DNA from: Paramagnetospirillum magneticum AMB-1
GTDB taxonomy: Bacteria > Pseudomonadota > Alphaproteobacteria > Rhodospirillales > Magnetospirillaceae
Direction of reading: 5' to 3'
DNA length: 64,000 nt
Assembly: GCF_000009985.1 (NCBI RefSeq)
Contig: NC_007626.1
Coordinates: 4,879,789-4,943,788 of the forward strand
Shown: piece after piece, positions 6,287-15,489 of the stretch
How positions within the stretch are numbered: the stretch's first letter is position 1
Layout of the letters: the number at the start of each line of letters is the position of its first letter
The notes under the pieces: model-generated
Told to the model about the DNA's origin: nothing
The model's input: the letters and a program-made list of their open reading frames with translations, nothing else
Databases searched by the model: none
Program-made: the position numbers and the translations under genes

Positions 6287-9076
6287 ATGAGCAAGATCAA
6301 AGGCCAGCGCGCCATCATCCATCGCAAGGCGATCATCGCCCGGCTCGACGAGCTGTCGGCCGAGGACCTGCCCAAGAACAAGCGCCGGATGAAGGCGCTG
6401 GAGATCTTCAAGCAGGTGCTGGCCTCGGGCCGTGCCGAGGTGCGCGCCCGGTTCGACGCCCATGGCGACGGCACCGCCACGGTGCGCGAGAACTGCCTTC
6501 TGATCGACCAGCTGGTCCGGCTGGTCCACGACTATGCTTGCGACCGCGAGTTCCCCCAGGGCGTGCGCACGGCGGGCGAGACCATGAGTCTGGTGGCGGT
6601 GGGCGGCTATGGCCGGGGCGAGCTGTCGCCCCATTCCGACATCGACCTCTTGTTCCTGCTGCCCTACAAGCGCATGCCCTATCACGAGCAGGTGGTGGAG
6701 TTCATCCTCTACATGCTGTGGGACATGGGCCTGAAGGTGGGGCATTCCACCCGCTCGGCCGAGGATTGCGTGCGCAATGCCAAGGCCGACCTGACCGTCC
6801 GCACCGCCTTGCTGGAGATGCGCTGGCTGTGGGGCGATCAGGCGCTGTTCGAGGATCTCAGGACCCGCTACCGCGCCGAGATCATCACCGGCACCGCCGA
6901 GGCCTTCGTGGAATCCAAGCTGGCCGAGCGCGATTCCCGCCATTCCAGCATGGGCGATTCCCGCTATGTGCTGGAACCCAACGTCAAGGAGGGCAAGGGC
7001 GGCCTGCGCGACCTGCACACCCTGTACTGGATCGCCAAATACGTCTACCGGGTGGAAAACGTGGCCGAACTGGCGGAGAAGGGCATCATCTCGCGCCCGG
7101 CGGCGCGGCGCTTCGCCAAGGCCCAGGCCTTCCTGTGGGCGGTGCGCTGCCATCTGCACTACCTGACCGACCGGCCCGAGGACCGGCTGACCTTCGACGT
7201 TCAGCCCGAGATCGCCGTGCGCATGCATTACGCCGACCGCGCCTGCTCGCGCGGGGTCGAGCGCTTCATGAAGCATTACTTCCTCATTGCCAAGGACGTG
7301 GGCGACCTGACCCGGCTGTTCTGCGCCGTCACCGAGGAAACCTTCAAGACCAAGCCGCGTCGGCTGCAGTTGGGCCGCCTATTCTCGCGCCGCACCATCG
7401 TCGGTGGCTTCCAGCTGGAGGGCGGACGCCTGGACGTTTGCGCCCAGAATCAGTTCGAAACCGATCCGGTCGGCATGATCCGGTTGTTTCATACCGCCCT
7501 GGAGCATGGCGTCGACATCCATCCCCACGCTTTGGACCTGGTCCACCGCAACCTGAAGCGCATCGACGCCGGCATGCGCAACGACCCGGCGGCCAACCGG
7601 CTGTTCGTGGAGATGCTGACCAGCCGCAAGAATCCGGAAGTGGCGCTGCGCCACATGAACGAGGCCGGCGTCCTGGGCCGCTTCATTCCCGATTTCGGCC
7701 GCGTCGTCGCCCAGATGCAATACGACATGTACCACGTCTACACCGTGGACGAGCATACGGTGCAGGCGCTGGGCATCCTGCACGCCATCGAGCGCGGCGA
7801 CCTCAAGGACGAAGCCCCCACCTCGTCCGAGGTGATCCATCAGGTGGTGTCGCGCCGCGCCCTGTTCGTGGCGGTATTCTGCCACGACATCGCCAAGGGC
7901 CGTGGCGGCGACCATTCCACCCTGGGGGCCGAGGTGGTGATGAAGCTGGGGCCGCGCTTCGGCCTCACCGACGAGGAGACGGAATCCGCCGCCTGGCTGG
8001 TGCGCGAACACCTGTCCATGAGCCGGGTCGCCTTCAAGCGCGACATCGACGATTCCAAGACCATTTCCGACTTCGTCGCCCTGGTCCAGTCGCCCGAGCG
8101 CCTGCGCCTGCTGCTCTGCCTGACCGTGGCCGATATCCGCGCCGTGGGTCCCACGGTATGGAACGCCTGGAAGGCCGGTCTGCTGCGCGAGCTGTATTCG
8201 CGGGCGCTGGAAGTGATGACCGGCGGCCTGTCGGGCACGGCGCGCGCCGCTCGCATCAAGGCCGCCCAGGATGCCCTGCGCTCCGAGTTGTTCAAGCTGT
8301 CCTGGCCGCCCGAGGACATCGAGGCCCATATCGCCCGCGGCTATTCCACCTACTGGACCACCTTCGACACGCCCATCCACCTGCGCCACGCCCGTCTGGT
8401 GCGCGAAGCCGAGGCGGTACGGGCCCCGCTCACCGTCGAGCCCCGGGTGGACAGCCACCGCGCCGTCACCGAGATCATCGTCTATACCGGCGACCATCCC
8501 GGCCTGTTCTCGCAGATCGCCGGCGCCATGGCGGTGTCGGGGGCCAATATCGTCGACGCCAAGATCATCACCCTGGCCAACGGCATGGCGCTGGACACCT
8601 TTTGCATCCAGGATTCCGACGGCGGCGCCTTCGACAGCCCGGCCAAGCTGGCCAAGCTGGCCACCTGCGTCGAGCAGGTGCTGTCGGGCCGCACCCGCCT
8701 CGACCGCGAGCTGGCGGCGCGCAAGGGCAAGCTGCCGTCCCGCGCCCATGTCTTCAAGGTGCCGCCCCGCGTGCTGGTGGACAACATGCCGTCGCGCTCC
8801 CACACCGTGGTCGAGGTCAACGGCCGCGACCGGCCGGGCCTGCTTTACGACATCACCAATGCCATGACCAATGTGGGACTGCAGATCTCGTCGGCCCACA
8901 TCTCCACCTATGGCGAGCGGGTGGTGGACGTGTTCTACGTCAAGGACGTGTTCGGCCATAAGATCGAACACGGCCGCAAGCTGGACCAGATCAAGGCCGC
9001 CCTGCTGGCCGCCCTGGAAGATCCCGCCGCCAAGGCCGCCGCGAAGACCGGGGACGGAACCAAGGCGGCGGAATAG
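6287..9076 (+). CDS. glnD: Bifunctional PII uridylyltransferase/uridylyl-removing enzyme
   Basis: The primary nitrogen sensor: it uridylylates PII proteins when glutamine is low and removes UMP when glutamine is high. The 929 residues hold the full domain set. The nucleotidyltransferase motif GGYGRGELSPHSDIDLLF starts near residue 106; the HD hydrolase motif FCHDIAKGRGGDHS near 530; two C-terminal ACT domains begin near 729 (YTGDHPGLFSQIAGAM) and 841 (NGRDRPGLLYDITNAM). All key residues are present. It is cytoplasmic. It ends in a GC-rich hairpin shared with the convergent MFS gene. Confidence 0.96.
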   Translation: MSKIKGQRAIIHRKAIIARLDELSAEDLPKNKRRMKALEIFKQVLASGRAEVRARFDAHGDGTATVRENCLLIDQLVRLVHDYACDREFPQGVRTAGETMSLVAVGGYGRGELSPHSDIDLLFLLPYKRMPYHEQVVEFILYMLWDMGLKVGHSTRSAEDCVRNAKADLTVRTALLEMRWLWGDQALFEDLRTRYRAEIITGTAEAFVESKLAERDSRHSSMGDSRYVLEPNVKEGKGGLRDLHTLYWIAKYVYRVENVAELAEKGIISRPAARRFAKAQAFLWAVRCHLHYLTDRPEDRLTFDVQPEIAVRMHYADRACSRGVERFMKHYFLIAKDVGDLTRLFCAVTEETFKTKPRRLQLGRLFSRRTIVGGFQLEGGRLDVCAQNQFETDPVGMIRLFHTALEHGVDIHPHALDLVHRNLKRIDAGMRNDPAANRLFVEMLTSRKNPEVALRHMNEAGVLGRFIPDFGRVVAQMQYDMYHVYTVDEHTVQALGILHAIERGDLKDEAPTSSEVIHQVVSRRALFVAVFCHDIAKGRGGDHSTLGAEVVMKLGPRFGLTDEETESAAWLVREHLSMSRVAFKRDIDDSKTISDFVALVQSPERLRLLLCLTVADIRAVGPTVWNAWKAGLLRELYSRALEVMTGGLSGTARAARIKAAQDALRSELFKLSWPPEDIEAHIARGYSTYWTTFDTPIHLRHARLVREAEAVRAPLTVEPRVDSHRAVTEIIVYTGDHPGLFSQIAGAMAVSGANIVDAKIITLANGMALDTFCIQDSDGGAFDSPAKLAKLATCVEQVLSGRTRLDRELAARKGKLPSRAHVFKVPPRVLVDNMPSRSHTVVEVNGRDRPGLLYDITNAMTNVGLQISSAHISTYGERVVDVFYVKDVFGHKIEHGRKLDQIKAALLAALEDPAAKAAAKTGDGTKAAE

Positions 9077-9088
9077 CCCCCCTCCCAA

Positions 9089-9115
9089 CCTCCCCCCACC
9101 TGCGGCGGGGGGAGG
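9089..9115. terminator. GC-rich hairpin between glnD and the convergent permease gene
   Basis: A perfect 9-bp stem, CCTCCCCCC (9089-9097) with GGGGGGAGG (9107-9115), and a 9-base loop. It lies 12 bases after the glnD stop and 15 bases before the end of the opposite gene. There is no clear T run, so termination is inferred from position and stability only. Confidence 0.5.
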
Positions 9116-9130
9116 GGCATGTTTCCGGCT

Positions 9131-10492
9131 TCAGTCCGGTTCCATCATGCCGGTCTCGGCGGCGAAGGCCAGGTCCCTCTCCTCCTCCGGAGCATGCTGG
9201 GCGCCGCGCACCACCAGACTCATGGCGATGGCGGCAATCACCCCGGGAACCGCGAAGGCCATGAAGTTCTGCATCAGCGGCAACTTCCAGGCCAGCAGCG
9301 TCCCGCCCAAGACCGGGCCGAGAATGGCGCCACTGCGCCCCACGCCCGAAGCCCAGCCGATGCCGGTGGACCGGATGGCCATGGGATAGAACTGCGCCAC
9401 ATAGGCATAGAGCAGGATCTGGGTGCCGATGGTGGTGGCGCCGGCCACCGCCACCAGGACATAGAGCACCAGGGTCGGGCTCTTGACCCCCAGCAGGCTG
9501 ATGGAGATTGCGGCGATCACGAAGAACGCCACCAGGACGCGCTTCAGGTTCATGCGGTCGGCAATGTGGCCGCCGCCCACCGCGCCGAAGATAGCGCCGA
9601 AATTCAGCACCAGCAGGAAGCTGAGACTGGACCCCAGCCCGTAGCCGGCATTGTTCATCAGCTTGGGCAACCACGAGCCCAAGGCATAGACCATCAGCAG
9701 GCACATGAAGAAGGCTATCCAGAACATCACCGTACTGACGCCGCGGCCACCGGCGAACAGCGCCGGCAGCGACGCCTGGCCGGTGGCGCCGGTGGGAAAC
9801 GAGATCTCGTCGCCGGGCTGCGGCTTGTAGGACGGCTCCAGCCGGGCCAGCTTGTCCGCCGCCTCTGCGGTACGGCCCGCCTTGATCAGAAAGCCGATGG
9901 ATTCCGGCAGCAGGAACAGGATCACCGGCAGCAGCAGCAGGGGCACCGCCGCCACGAAGAACACCGCCGACCAGCCATAGACGGGAATCAGCGTCATCCC
10001 CAACCCGGCCGACAGCATGCCGCCCACCGAATAGCCGCTGAACATCACCGCCACCAGGGTGCTGCGCAACCGCTTCGGGGCGTATTCCGTCATCAGCGCC
10101 ACGGCATTGGGCATGACGCCGCCGATGCCTAAGCCGGCGACGAAGCGGCAGATGGCGAATTCCGTGGTGTCACGGACAAAGCCGTTCAGCACGGTGAACA
10201 GGCTGAACAGCACGACGCAAACGGCGATGACCGGCTTGCGGCCGAAGCGGTCCGAGAGCGAGCCGAAGGTGAGCGCCCCGAACATCATGCCGAACAGAGC
10301 ATAAGAGCCCAGCGTCCCGGCCTGAATGGGGTCCAGGTGCCATTCCTTCATGAGAACCGGCAGAACCACGCCGTAAATGACCAGATCATAGCCGTCGAAA
10401 ATAATGATCAGCGCGGTCCAGAACAGAACGTTCCAATGGAACTTTCCGAACTTCGCCTCGTCGATCAGCTTGTGCGCATTAACCAATGCCAT
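9131..10492 (-). CDS. MFS permease, aromatic acid:H+ symporter type
   Basis: A 453-residue major facilitator with twelve hydrophobic segments, resembling the AAHS group (PcaK, BenK, MhpT). Characteristic features are the acidic first helix FDGYDLVIYGVVLP, the GxxSDRFGRKP loop after helix 2 (GSLSDRFGRKPV) and a large central loop. Substrates are probably aromatic or other organic acids, but none can be read from sequence and no catabolic genes lie nearby. The start at 10492 (MALVNAHK) is chosen because GGAGGG lies 9 bases upstream; the ATG at 10501 abuts that site too closely. Confidence 0.82.
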   Translation of the reverse strand: MALVNAHKLIDEAKFGKFHWNVLFWTALIIIFDGYDLVIYGVVLPVLMKEWHLDPIQAGTLGSYALFGMMFGALTFGSLSDRFGRKPVIAVCVVLFSLFTVLNGFVRDTTEFAICRFVAGLGIGGVMPNAVALMTEYAPKRLRSTLVAVMFSGYSVGGMLSAGLGMTLIPVYGWSAVFFVAAVPLLLLPVILFLLPESIGFLIKAGRTAEAADKLARLEPSYKPQPGDEISFPTGATGQASLPALFAGGRGVSTVMFWIAFFMCLLMVYALGSWLPKLMNNAGYGLGSSLSFLLVLNFGAIFGAVGGGHIADRMNLKRVLVAFFVIAAISISLLGVKSPTLVLYVLVAVAGATTIGTQILLYAYVAQFYPMAIRSTGIGWASGVGRSGAILGPVLGGTLLAWKLPLMQNFMAFAVPGVIAAIAMSLVVRGAQHAPEEERDLAFAAETGMMEPD

Positions 10493-10697
10493 GGGAAACA
10501 TCCCTCCACGCAGAGCGAATCAAGACATGCGCACCGTCCCGGCGGCAAAAACGCCGACAGGAGGTGTCATATCCAACCGATTGCTTTGTCTGATTATTTT
10601 TTGGGTCACCGACCGCTTCGGGTCGGGCCTTGGCGCCACCATAGCCGAAGGAACCGGCCCTGTGAAGCGAGGTTAGCGGGTTGCGGAGAAACACCAC

Positions 10698-10846
10698 TTC
10701 GGGGGCTTTTGCCCCCGATCCCCCAACCGGGAAGCACAGCTTCCCGAACCCATCATCTTTTTAATCCATTGAAATAAAAAGAAACTGGTGGCTCGGAGGC
10801 TGTGCCTCCGAACGGGTCTGGGCGGTAGCCCTGCCGCGAAGCGGAG
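10698..10846. repeat. Modular hairpin repeat, variant 2; gap 10493-10851
   Basis: Two double-hairpin modules flank an A/T-rich spacer. The first holds TTCGGGGGC/GCCCCCGA and GGGAAGC/GCTTCCC; the second holds CTCGGAGGC/GCCTCCGA and GGGC/GCCC. A very similar pair is found at 26674-26952. The rest of the 359-base gap (10493-10697) shows only the permease ribosome binding site and a T-rich stretch near 10590. No gene is seen in it. Confidence 0.75.
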
Positions 10847-10851
10847 TTTTG

Positions 10852-12009
10852 TTAAAGCCCGGCCAATTCCCGCACCGTGGCCCACACCGCATCGGTGGGA
10901 ATCTCGGCGACGCAGGGAAAGGCGTCCTGGTTGCTGGCCCGCTTGGGGCAACGCCACAGGCAGTGGTAGCACTCCATGGGGGCATTGAGGAAACGGGCCT
11001 GGGGCGGGCGAATCTCCTCAGGGTAGGGCACGAAGCAGCCGAAATGACCGCCGCCGGCCAGCAGCACGGTGGGCGCTCCCACCCCGATGGCCAGATGGCC
11101 GGGGCCGGAATCATTGCCGACCACGCAGGCGGCATGCTTCATCACATCCACCGTCTGGCCGAGCTTGAGGCTGCCGATGGCGTCGATCAGGCCGGGATGG
11201 GCGATCTCCACCAGGGCGAGCTTGGCATAGGCTTCCTGAGGGCCGCCAACGAACACCACCCGCAGCCCGGACTCCAAAGCCTGTTTCGCAACAGCAATGA
11301 AATTCTCCAGGGGCCAGCGCCGCCCCGGCTCGTTGGAGCCGATGAACATCACCACATAAGGCCCGCCCTCGGGCAGGTCGGGCTTGCGGTCGGGCCAGGG
11401 GATGGACGGCACTTGCGGCTTCATGCGGGTTCCCGACAGCGCCTGCAGGAAGGTGAAGTGACGCAGGCCCTCGTGGGTGGGGTAGGGGCCGGTGTCGATC
11501 ACCCTGGTGGCCTTGGCCAGATACCAGGAATATTCCGCCCGGGTGCGCTCGGTGATGAAGGGCGTGCAGACGATGCGTTCGGGGGCGCGGCTGGCCCAGA
11601 CCAAGGTGTCGGCGGTCAGGGTCTTGCGCATGAACATGTCGCACAGCGCCGTGGCGAAGCCCTGGCGCCGGATCCACAGGGCGATCTTCAGGCGGTAGAG
11701 CCACTTCTTCTCGAAGGCATGCTCGTCGATGGTCACCACGGTGAAGCCGTCGAACACCTCGTTGATCACCGCCTTCCAGGAATGGCAGCCCAGCACGGTG
11801 ATCTCGGATTTCGCCAAGCCCAGCACATCCGGATAATGCTCCAGCGCGGCGCGGAACATCACCATGTCGCCGATGCCGTCCATGCGCACCACCACGGCGC
11901 CCTTGCGCCGGCGCGGAGCCGGCCACAGGGCGACAATGGCGTCGATGGGACGGAACATCCACCAGCGGCGACGCATGCCACGCGGAAACAGGGTCGATAG
12001 CAGGCTCAT
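10852..12009 (-). CDS. Glycosyltransferase family 9 (heptosyltransferase-like)
   Basis: Last gene of a four-gene surface-polysaccharide operon. The 385-residue GT9 protein resembles ADP-heptose:LPS heptosyltransferases: N-terminal VVVRMDGIGDMVMFRAALEH, then FIGSNEPGRRWP and the C-terminal donor-binding VVGNDSGPGHLAIGVGAPTV. It ends with a four-cysteine segment (CYHCLWRC then FPC) shared in spacing with its two paralogues upstream. It probably acts at the cytoplasmic face of the inner membrane on LPS core or a related glycan. It starts 3 bases after the stop of the previous gene. Confidence 0.8.
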   Translation of the reverse strand: MSLLSTLFPRGMRRRWWMFRPIDAIVALWPAPRRRKGAVVVRMDGIGDMVMFRAALEHYPDVLGLAKSEITVLGCHSWKAVINEVFDGFTVVTIDEHAFEKKWLYRLKIALWIRRQGFATALCDMFMRKTLTADTLVWASRAPERIVCTPFITERTRAEYSWYLAKATRVIDTGPYPTHEGLRHFTFLQALSGTRMKPQVPSIPWPDRKPDLPEGGPYVVMFIGSNEPGRRWPLENFIAVAKQALESGLRVVFVGGPQEAYAKLALVEIAHPGLIDAIGSLKLGQTVDVMKHAACVVGNDSGPGHLAIGVGAPTVLLAGGGHFGCFVPYPEEIRPPQARFLNAPMECYHCLWRCPKRASNQDAFPCVAEIPTDAVWATVRELAGL

Positions 12010-12012
12010 GGA

Positions 12013-13134
12013 CTAGAAGACGCCCCGGGCCACCGAATCACGGACGAAGGCCAGCACCTGATCGGTATCGATGGCGTTGACGCATTTGTACATGCCGTCT
12101 TCCAGGGGGAACTTGCAGCGGCCGAGACAGCCCTGGCATTCCATGGGCACGTAGACGAACTGCACGTTGCCGGGCACCACCCGGTCGTCATAGGGCACAC
12201 CGGCCCCCACATAGGCGGCACTGGCCATGCACAGGGTGGGCACGCCCAGCAGCACCGCCAGATGCAGGCCGGCGGTATCGACGCCGATCACCAGCTTGGA
12301 CCCCAGCAGGGTGGAGGCCAGCTTCTCGAAGCCCGAAGTCTCCATCCGGACATTGGGCTGGGTCAGCAGCGACATGTAATCGGGATTCTTGTCGAAGTCG
12401 TTCTTGTGGCCCGCTACCAGCACCTGCCAGTTGGGCGGCACCAGATCGGCCAGCAGCCGCCAGGTTTCGGCCGGCAGCATGCGCTGCTTCACGCCCGAGA
12501 ACGGCAACAGCACGATGGTGGGGGCGGACAGGGCCTCGGCATTGGGAAGCTGGCTGTCTTCCAGCAGGGCGAGGACCGGCGGCTGGCGGTCGTCCAGCAC
12601 CTCGTCGGCGAAGCGCGACCAGCGGACGATCTTGTCCTGACGTACCGGACCCGAATCGAACAGCAGGTCGAAGACCCTCTCGCTCTCCTCCAGGCGCTGG
12701 TGGAAATTGCGCTTGAAGGGCGGCGGCACCATGCCCGCCGTCTCGGCCGGGTCGGCGGTGATGATCAGCGCCTCGTCCTGGTCGTGCTCGCGGACGTAAT
12801 CCAGCGAGACGATCAGCCGGTAATGCTGGGAGAACAGCTCCTTGAAGCTGTTCCAGCGGTATTCCAATTCGTCCAGGCGGCGAAAATCGATGCGGCGCAG
12901 CTTCAGGGTGCGGGGGAACAGAAAGGACATGCCGGCGGCGTCGGCACGACACAGCAGGGTGACGCTCTCGTCCAGCTTGGCCAGGCGCATGAAGCGGGGA
13001 AGCACCGCCGACAGGAACACCATTTCGGCTGGCCCGCGCGAGCTGACCAGCAAAACGCCTTCGGCCCGCTTCTTGCGCTTGCGATAGCGCAGCAGGAACC
13101 GCAGAACCGGATCGAGTAGGGCGGCGATCTTCAT
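12013..13134 (-). CDS. Glycosyltransferase family 9 (heptosyltransferase-like)
   Basis: A 373-residue GT9 paralogue. The start at 13134 (MKIAALLDPVLRF) is fixed by GGAGGGAGG just upstream and by its 4-base ATGA overlap with the previous gene. The GT9 fold is suggested by LVSSRGPAEMVFLSAVLPRF at the N-terminus, IVLLPFSGVKQRMLP in the middle and VIGVDTAGLHLAVLLGVPTL in the C-terminal half. The C-terminal CQGCLGRC plus YKC repeats the cysteine pattern of the neighbours. The acceptor and sugar are not predictable; the N-terminal GDxV motif is altered (GPAEMVF). Confidence 0.76.
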   Translation of the reverse strand: MKIAALLDPVLRFLLRYRKRKKRAEGVLLVSSRGPAEMVFLSAVLPRFMRLAKLDESVTLLCRADAAGMSFLFPRTLKLRRIDFRRLDELEYRWNSFKELFSQHYRLIVSLDYVREHDQDEALIITADPAETAGMVPPPFKRNFHQRLEESERVFDLLFDSGPVRQDKIVRWSRFADEVLDDRQPPVLALLEDSQLPNAEALSAPTIVLLPFSGVKQRMLPAETWRLLADLVPPNWQVLVAGHKNDFDKNPDYMSLLTQPNVRMETSGFEKLASTLLGSKLVIGVDTAGLHLAVLLGVPTLCMASAAYVGAGVPYDDRVVPGNVQFVYVPMECQGCLGRCKFPLEDGMYKCVNAIDTDQVLAFVRDSVARGVF

Positions 13135-14249
13135 GAACCTCCCTCCACCATCCTGGCAATGTCGGTCAAAATCGCGTCCGAGTCGAGAGCCGCGACGCAG
13201 GGAAACATGGAATTCACAGGCGGGAGGCGGCAATCGCCCAGGCAACCGGCGCAATCCATGGGCTGGTATAACACCCTGAGGTTGCCGGGCATCACCTCGT
13301 CGGCATAGGGCACGATCTCACCGACAAAGCCGGCCGAGGCCAGGCACAAGGTGGGAACCCCCAGCGCCGCGGCCAGGTGCATGCAGGCGGTGTCGACCGA
13401 GACCACCAGGCGGGCGCCGCGCAGAATGCCTGCCAATTCCGAGAACGGCGCCGGTTCGAACGAAACGTTGGGCAGATCCAGCAGCGGCCGGTAATCCGGG
13501 TTCTTGTCGAGATCGGAGGGATGGCCGGCGATGCGCAGGCTCCACCCCGGCGGAAGGATGTCGGCGATGCGGCCGTAAAGAGCGGGCGGGCTCTGCTTCT
13601 GGCGGACCGCCGAAAAGGGCTGGACGATCACCGTCGGGCCGGGCAGCTCCACCTGGGGCGGCATCTGGGCGGGCGACAGCGCCACGCGGGGCGGCGGCAG
13701 GGTCCGGCCGGTCAGTTCGCAAGCGAAACGGGACCAGCGCACCACCTTGTCCAGCAAAGCGTCGCCGGTCTCGACCAGCCGTCTCCAGCGCTTGGCGTTG
13801 GCGTCGAGGCGGCTTTGATACTTGGTCCAGGGCCGCGCCCGCATGGCGGCGCTTTCCGGCGCCTCGCAGGCGAAGGCCAGGGCCTCGTCCAGATCGGGGT
13901 GGCGCTTGAAGTCGGTGGAAGCCACCAGACGGTAATGCCGGCGGTAGAGGTCGTCGAAGGTGGCGCCGCGATAGGCCGCATCCTTGGCCAGCCGGCCGAA
14001 ATCCACCTTGATCACCTGAATGCCGGGGGGAAAGAGAAAGGCCATCTTCGCCCCGTCGGAGCGCAGCAGCACCGTGACCGTTTCCCCCTCTCGCGCCAGC
14101 GCGGCGAAACGGTCCACCACCAGGGCGAACAGCACGGTGTCGCCCAGGCCGCCCGCCGACAGCAGCAGCACGCCGGAGGCCTCGGCGGGTCGTTGCGGCC
14201 GGGGCCGCAGGCGGCGCAGGGCGTCGGAGATCAGGCGCTGCAGCTTCAA
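13131..14249 (-). CDS. Glycosyltransferase family 9 (heptosyltransferase-like)
   Basis: A 372-residue GT9 enzyme, clearly paralogous to the next gene: LLLSAGGLGDTVLFALVVDRF at the N-terminus, VIVQPFSAVRQKQSP centrally and VVSVDTACMHLAAALGVPTL for donor binding. The C-terminal CAGCLGDC plus FPC cysteine set is present. It lies 12 bases after the DUF6165 gene and overlaps the following GT9 gene by ATGA, so translation is coupled. A role in LPS or another surface glycan is inferred from family and context. Confidence 0.78.
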   Translation of the reverse strand: MKLQRLISDALRRLRPRPQRPAEASGVLLLSAGGLGDTVLFALVVDRFAALAREGETVTVLLRSDGAKMAFLFPPGIQVIKVDFGRLAKDAAYRGATFDDLYRRHYRLVASTDFKRHPDLDEALAFACEAPESAAMRARPWTKYQSRLDANAKRWRRLVETGDALLDKVVRWSRFACELTGRTLPPPRVALSPAQMPPQVELPGPTVIVQPFSAVRQKQSPPALYGRIADILPPGWSLRIAGHPSDLDKNPDYRPLLDLPNVSFEPAPFSELAGILRGARLVVSVDTACMHLAAALGVPTLCLASAGFVGEIVPYADEVMPGNLRVLYQPMDCAGCLGDCRLPPVNSMFPCVAALDSDAILTDIARMVEGGS

Positions 14250-14261
14250 GGCGCCGTCACC

Positions 14262-14648
14262 TCAATAGGGAGCGTAGGACTTTTCCTCGACCAGCGCCGA
14301 GCCCAGCAGGTCGTTGACCTTGCGCTTGGCGGCCGCCCGCTCGTCATTGGTGAAGTAGACGGCACGGGCCAGCTCGACGAATTTGGCGCCGAAATCCTTG
14401 GCGCGTTCGCAATCGCGGATGTCGTCCTCGATCACCCACAGCTTCCCGTTGATGGCCTTGAGCTCGGCCGACAGAGCCGCCAGACCCGCATGCTTGGGGA
14501 ATTCGCGCTCGCGCACCGCCACCAGCTCATCCAGTTCCTTGGTGACGTTGGCGATCTTGGCGGCGTCGGTCAGACGCTCGGCCTTGATCTCGAGAATGGT
14601 GATCTTGTCGATGATCTCGCCCCACGACACGGGCACCAGAACGGACAT
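14262..14648 (-). CDS. DUF6165 family protein
   Basis: A 128-residue protein beginning MSVLVPVSWGEIIDKITILE and continuing as a long amphipathic helical hairpin (ERLTDAAKIANVTKELDEL), with conserved NGKLWVIEDDIR near residue 70. I recognise it as DUF6165, small proteins often found with LPS glycosyltransferase genes; no biochemical role is known to me. It is the first gene of the operon with three GT9 enzymes, supporting a part in surface-glycan assembly. No signal peptide or membrane segment is seen. Confidence 0.7.
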   Translation of the reverse strand: MSVLVPVSWGEIIDKITILEIKAERLTDAAKIANVTKELDELVAVREREFPKHAGLAALSAELKAINGKLWVIEDDIRDCERAKDFGAKFVELARAVYFTNDERAAAKRKVNDLLGSALVEEKSYAPY

Positions 14649-14699
14649 GACGGACCTATGCTTGCCGGAAACCGAGCCGGTCTTAGCAGATTTATGCCG

Positions 14700-15308
14700 T
14701 CAGCGCATCTCGATCCTGACCAGCCCGGGCAGGTCGGCGAAATCCACCAGGATGCGCCGGACCCGGTCCTGCCAAAGCTCGGCGAAGCGGACATGGTCCT
14801 CGGCATCGCGGCTGCCGGCTAGCACGCGCTGCAGCCTCTCGCGCATTTCGGGATCGGCGGGCACCAGTTCGGGATGATAGTGGGCAACCGCCATGGCGCC
14901 GCTGTCGGAGCGGCGCAAAGCCAGCTCGGCACCAAACCCCGCGTCGAACCGCAGGAGGTCGTTGCGCCCGAAACGGCCGGCGATACCCTTGAACCCGCCC
15001 GGCCCGGCGGCGCCGGTGACCAGACCGGCCACGGCGGCCATCACGCCGGTGACTCCGTCTTCCTGGCCATCGTCCATCAGCACCTGGGCGGCGCCGCGCT
15101 CGGGCATGGAATCGGGCCACAGGGCGCGCAGGGCCTTGATGGTCATCAGCCAGGCTCCGGCCACGGTGGGGCAGGAATGCCCGGCCAGCCGAACCGCATC
15201 CTCGTAGCGATAGGTGATCATGCCGTCGGACGGCGCCCCCAGGAAGGCGGCCAGGGAATCCTGCACGGTGATGGCGGGGGCATCGGCGAAAAAGGCGGGA
15301 AAAGGCAT
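14700..15308 (-). CDS. FmdE-like domain protein
   Basis: A 202-residue protein resembling the FmdE family (named after formylmethanofuran dehydrogenase subunit E; many members are not part of that enzyme). The motif AGHSCPTVAGAWLMTIKALR near residue 40 has the His-x-Cys-Pro pattern of the family. The start at 15308 (MPFPAFFAD) follows AGGA at proper spacing; a longer frame to 15413 would run through the upstream palindromic site. Function unknown; metal or cofactor binding is a family-based guess. It ends 51 bases before DUF6165 and is divergent from creA. Confidence 0.5.
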   Translation of the reverse strand: MPFPAFFADAPAITVQDSLAAFLGAPSDGMITYRYEDAVRLAGHSCPTVAGAWLMTIKALRALWPDSMPERGAAQVLMDDGQEDGVTGVMAAVAGLVTGAAGPGGFKGIAGRFGRNDLLRFDAGFGAELALRRSDSGAMAVAHYHPELVPADPEMRERLQRVLAGSRDAEDHVRFAELWQDRVRRILVDFADLPGLVRIEMR

Positions 15309-15397
15309 GGCGACATCCTGACGTGACGAAGGCCGCAGCTTGCCCTCCCTGCCCCATCCTGGTCCTTGAGCCTGGTCATGCGGAAAATATGTCTCTT

Positions 15398-15415
15398 CTG
15401 TAAACACGTTCACAG
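15398..15415. promoter_or_regulatory. Candidate CRP/FNR-family operator
   Basis: CTGTAAACACGTTCACAG is an 18-base near-perfect palindrome (one mismatched pair). Its core, TGTAA-N6-TCACA at 15399-15414, matches the CRP consensus TGTGA-N6-TCACA at 9 of 10 fixed positions with exact spacing. It lies between the divergent FmdE-like gene (about 90 bases away) and creA (about 75 bases), so it could serve either. The identity of the regulator is inferred. Confidence 0.4.
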
Positions 15416-15489
15416 ATTGCTCACCATTTATCCCTTAGGGTCGATGCTAAGACAGTCCGTCCGCTCTCCCGGGATTATCGAGTGATATC

